From Roseomonas haemaphysalidis (lineage in GTDB: Bacteria > Pseudomonadota > Alphaproteobacteria > Acetobacterales > Acetobacteraceae), in contig NZ_CP061177.1 in assembly GCF_017355405.1 (NCBI RefSeq), forward strand, positions 434,001 to 498,000: a stretch of 64,000 bases of DNA, given 5' to 3'. Position numbers and translations under genes: made by a program. Numbering within the stretch: position 1 is the stretch's first letter; the number at the start of each line of letters is the position of its first letter. Positions 61,421 through 64,000 of the stretch are shown in pieces. A model generated the notes under the pieces. The model ran no database searches and had not been told where the DNA came from. It was given only the letters and a program-made list of their open reading frames with translations.

Positions 61421-62301
61421 GCGCCGCCCAGGCCGCCGCCCCCCGCCCGCGAGAAGGCGCGGCGGCGTGGCGCCACGCCCGCCACGTGGTCACCGGCAAC
61501 CCGGTCACGGCGCTGGCCTTCGCGCTGTTCTTTCTGCTGCTGCTTTGCGCCCTGCTGGGGCCCGCCCTGGTGCCTTACGATCCACTGGCCAGCGACACGG
61601 CCAACGCGCTGCAGGCGCCCTCCTGGGCGCATCCCTTCGGCACCGACCAGCTGGGGCGGGACATCCTGAGCCGCGTCGTCGTCGCCACGCGGCTGGACAT
61701 GACGGTGGCCATCGCCTCGGTCGTGCTGGTCTTCGCGCTGGGCGGGCTGGCCGGCGTCGCCGCCGGGTATTTCGGCGGCTGGACGGACCGCGTGGTCGGC
61801 CGCATCGCCGACACCATCATGGCCTTTCCGCTGTTCGTGCTGGCCATGGGCATCGTTGCCGCGCTGGGCAACACCGTCACCAACATCGTCATCGCGACCG
61901 CCATCGTGAACTTCCCGCTCTACGCCCGGCTGGCGCGGGCGGAAGCGCGGGTGCGGCGGGACGCCGGCTTCGTGCAGGCGGCGCGGCTGACCGGCAACGG
62001 CGAGTGGCGCATCCTGCTGACGCAGATCCTGCCCAACATCCTGCCGATCATGGCGGTGCAGGTCTCGCTCACCATGGGCTACGCCATCCTCAACGCGGCG
62101 GGCCTGTCCTTTATCGGCCTCGGCGTGCGGCCACCGATGCCGGAATGGGGCATCATGGTCGCGGAGGGCGCCAGCTTCATCGTGTCCGGCGAATGGTGGG
62201 TCGCGCTGTTTCCCGGCCTCGCGCTGATGCTGGCCGTGTTCTGCTTCAACCTGCTGGGGGACGGGCTGCGCGACATCGTCGACCCGCAGCGGCGTGGCTG
62301 A
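61417..62301 (+). CDS. DppC-type ABC permease
   Basis: A 294-residue permease. The OppC N-terminal segment includes DPLASDTANALQAPSWAHPF then GTDQLGRDILSRVV, and the EAA loop FVQAARLTGNGEWRILLTQILPNILP. Partner of the DppB-type permease. The ATG at 61417 overlaps the previous stop; the frame open further upstream is a shadow. The ATPase gene starts seven bases after its stop. Confidence 0.94.
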   Translation: MSAAQAAAPRPREGAAAWRHARHVVTGNPVTALAFALFFLLLLCALLGPALVPYDPLASDTANALQAPSWAHPFGTDQLGRDILSRVVVATRLDMTVAIASVVLVFALGGLAGVAAGYFGGWTDRVVGRIADTIMAFPLFVLAMGIVAALGNTVTNIVIATAIVNFPLYARLARAEARVRRDAGFVQAARLTGNGEWRILLTQILPNILPIMAVQVSLTMGYAILNAAGLSFIGLGVRPPMPEWGIMVAEGASFIVSGEWWVALFPGLALMLAVFCFNLLGDGLRDIVDPQRRG

Positions 62302-62308
62302 AGGCCTC

Positions 62309-63997
62309 ATGAGCATGGCCCAGGACGCTCCCCGCGTGCCCTTGCTGGACGTGCGGGACCTGACGGTGGAATTCGCGACGCGCGCCGGCCCGGTGCGGGC
62401 GGTGCGCCAGGTCTCGCTGCGCCTGATGAAGGGCGAGACGGTCGGCATCGTCGGTGAATCCGGCTCCGGCAAGTCCGTCACCTCCTATGCCGTCATGCGC
62501 ATCCTCGACCGCGCGGGACGGATCGCGGAAGGCAGCATCGTCTTTTCCGGCATGCCGTTGCAGGCGGCGGCGGAAGGGGCGATGCGCGACCTGCGCGGGC
62601 GGGAGATCTCGATGATCTTCCAGAACCCCCGCGCGGCGCTGAACCCGATCCGCCCGGTGGGCCGGCAGATCGAGGACGTGATGCTGCGCCACGGCCAGGC
62701 GACGCGGCAGACCGCGCGCGGGCGGGCCATCGAGATGCTGGAGCAGGTGCGCATTTCCCGCGCCGCCGAGCGCTACCACGCCTATCCCTTCGAGCTGTCG
62801 GGCGGCATGTGCCAGCGCATCGTCATCGCGCTGGCACTCGCCTGCCGGCCGCAACTATTGATCGCCGACGAGCCGACCACCGGGCTCGACGTCACCACCC
62901 AGAAGACGGTGATGGAGCTGGTTTCCGAGCTGACGCGGGCGCGCGGCATGTCGACGCTGCTGATCACCCACGACCTCGGCCTTGCCGCCGCCTATTGCGA
63001 CCGGGTGGTGGTGATGCAGCAGGGGCGCGTGGTGGAGGACGCGGCCTCCGCCAGCATCTTCCGCGCGCCCGCCCACCCCTATACCCGCCGCCTGCTGCGT
63101 GCCACGCCCCGCCCCGGCGCCGGGCTGCGCGACCTGCTGCCGGAAGGTGCCCCCGCCGGCGAGCCGGTGCGCCCGCCGCCGCCCGATGCGCCACCGCTGC
63201 TGGAAGTGACCCGGCTGGTGAAGGCCTATCCACGCCCGCTGGCGGCCGGCTGGTGGAAGCGTGGCGCGGCAGCGCCGCCGGTGCGCGCGGTGGATGGCAT
63301 CTCCTTCAGCATCCGGCGCGGCGAAAGCGTCGGGCTGGTGGGGGAATCCGGCTGCGGCAAGTCCACCACCTCCACCATGCTGATGCGGCTGATCGACAGG
63401 ACGGAAGGCAGCATCCGCTTCGACGGGCAGGAGATCGGCGACATTTCGCCGCGCGCCTTCACCCGCTCGCCGCTGCGTGCCCGCATCCAGATGGTGTTCC
63501 AGGACCCCACCGACAGCCTGAACCCGCGCTACACGGCCGAACGCGCCATCGCCGACCCGATCCTGCGGCTCGGCGGCCGCGCCGCGCGGGCCGGGCTGCG
63601 CGCGCGCTGCGAGGAACTGGCGGGGCTGGTCGGCCTGCCGGTGGAACTGCTCGGCCGGCTGCCGCACCAGCTGTCCGGCGGGCAGAAGGCGCGCGTCGGC
63701 ATCGCCCGCGCCATCGCGCTGAACCCGGACCTGGTGGTGCTGGATGAGCCGACGGCGGCGCTGGACGTGTCCGTGCAGGCGGTGGTGCTGAACCTGTTGC
63801 AGGACCTCAAGGCCCGGCTGGGGATGAGCTATCTGTTTGTCAGCCACGACCTGCACGTGGTGCGGCTGCTGTGCGACCGCGTGATCGTCATGCGCGCCGG
63901 CCGCATCGTGGAGCAGGGGCCGACGGCCGAGGTGATGCAGCGCCCGCAACACGACTACACGCGCGAGCTGCTGGCCGCCGCGCCGGAACCGCCGTGA
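62309..63997 (+). CDS. fused DppD-DppF ABC ATPase
   Basis: A 562-residue protein with two nucleotide-binding domains in one chain. Domain 1 (about 5-265): Walker A GESGSGKS, signature LSGGM, Walker B LLIADEPT. Domain 2 (about 295-560): Walker A GESGCGKS, signature LSGGQ, Walker B LVVLDEPT. Both have a switch histidine. It powers import through DppB/DppC. The ATG at 62309 follows GAAGG. It is complete and ends three bases before the window edge. Confidence 0.93.
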   Translation: MSMAQDAPRVPLLDVRDLTVEFATRAGPVRAVRQVSLRLMKGETVGIVGESGSGKSVTSYAVMRILDRAGRIAEGSIVFSGMPLQAAAEGAMRDLRGREISMIFQNPRAALNPIRPVGRQIEDVMLRHGQATRQTARGRAIEMLEQVRISRAAERYHAYPFELSGGMCQRIVIALALACRPQLLIADEPTTGLDVTTQKTVMELVSELTRARGMSTLLITHDLGLAAAYCDRVVVMQQGRVVEDAASASIFRAPAHPYTRRLLRATPRPGAGLRDLLPEGAPAGEPVRPPPPDAPPLLEVTRLVKAYPRPLAAGWWKRGAAAPPVRAVDGISFSIRRGESVGLVGESGCGKSTTSTMLMRLIDRTEGSIRFDGQEIGDISPRAFTRSPLRARIQMVFQDPTDSLNPRYTAERAIADPILRLGGRAARAGLRARCEELAGLVGLPVELLGRLPHQLSGGQKARVGIARAIALNPDLVVLDEPTAALDVSVQAVVLNLLQDLKARLGMSYLFVSHDLHVVRLLCDRVIVMRAGRIVEQGPTAEVMQRPQHDYTRELLAAAPEPP

Positions 63998-64000
63998 CCA

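Overview
The window is uniformly GC-rich, densely coding DNA from a chromosome. The gene set and order point to an alphaproteobacterium, most likely Acetobacteraceae (Roseomonas-like): MucR, a Fur/OlsB/OlsA/MiaB/PhoH/YbeY/CorC run, a Bug/TctC-type binding protein, several family-5 peptide-type binding proteins and a fused DppDF ATPase. This assignment is inference from family content and order. No rRNA, tRNA, CRISPR array, phage or intact insertion sequence was seen.

Layout. 86-1596: a TauE/SafE exporter divergent from a cysteine-rich ArsR-type regulator around a 13-bp inverted repeat. 1674-3859: accD-folC. 4070-8492: a lytic transglycosylase lipoprotein with SPOR domain, a glycine-zipper lipoprotein, and a Wzm/Wzt-type polysaccharide ABC exporter. 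8526-11077: arfB, an AraC-type regulator and a divergent MFS pump. 11241-14204: an orphan tungstate-type binding protein, tsaB-rimI, a TusA-like protein and a MucR regulator. 14405-20914: fur-olsB-olsA-miaB-phoH-ybeY-corC, a near-continuous operon joining metal regulation, ornithine-lipid synthesis, tRNA modification and rRNA maturation. 21067-27251: an RluA-type pseudouridine synthase, ilvE-like aminotransferase, polA with a small zinc-finger protein, and TerC. 27536-33210: two alpha/beta hydrolases, purH, rmuC, ohr. 33225-38500: a TctC-type binding protein, then a four-gene operon (flavin monooxygenase, peptide-type binding protein, two AhpD-fold proteins). 38675-42180: a DnaJ-like co-chaperone and glgX. 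42301-45944: PspA, DUF350, DUF2491 and DUF892 genes, a probable envelope-stress module. 46170-50925: an SbcD/SbcC-like (YhaO/YhaN-type) nuclease-ATPase pair. 50988-57875: an SDR, an MHYT-GGDEF-EAL protein beside an AT-rich island, a QorB-like/HxlR pair and a binding protein. 57876-58753: a decayed GntR/FCD regulator with likely operator sites. 58754-63997: a complete peptide-type ABC importer operon.

The most unusual structure is not a gene. At least nine copies of a ~45-bp element (a G5AA/TTC5 hairpin with a 4-nt loop, then a conserved C-run and T-tract) lie in the intergenic gaps. Eight form four inverted pairs with T-tracts facing inward, whatever the direction of the flanking genes. Stems vary by compensating changes, and one copy supplies the last codons of a gene. 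A second hairpin family (CCAGGGGGC/GCCCCCTGG) shares a GGACCCC segment and also occurs as an inverted pair. Together these look like a REPIN-like or paired-terminator repeat population.
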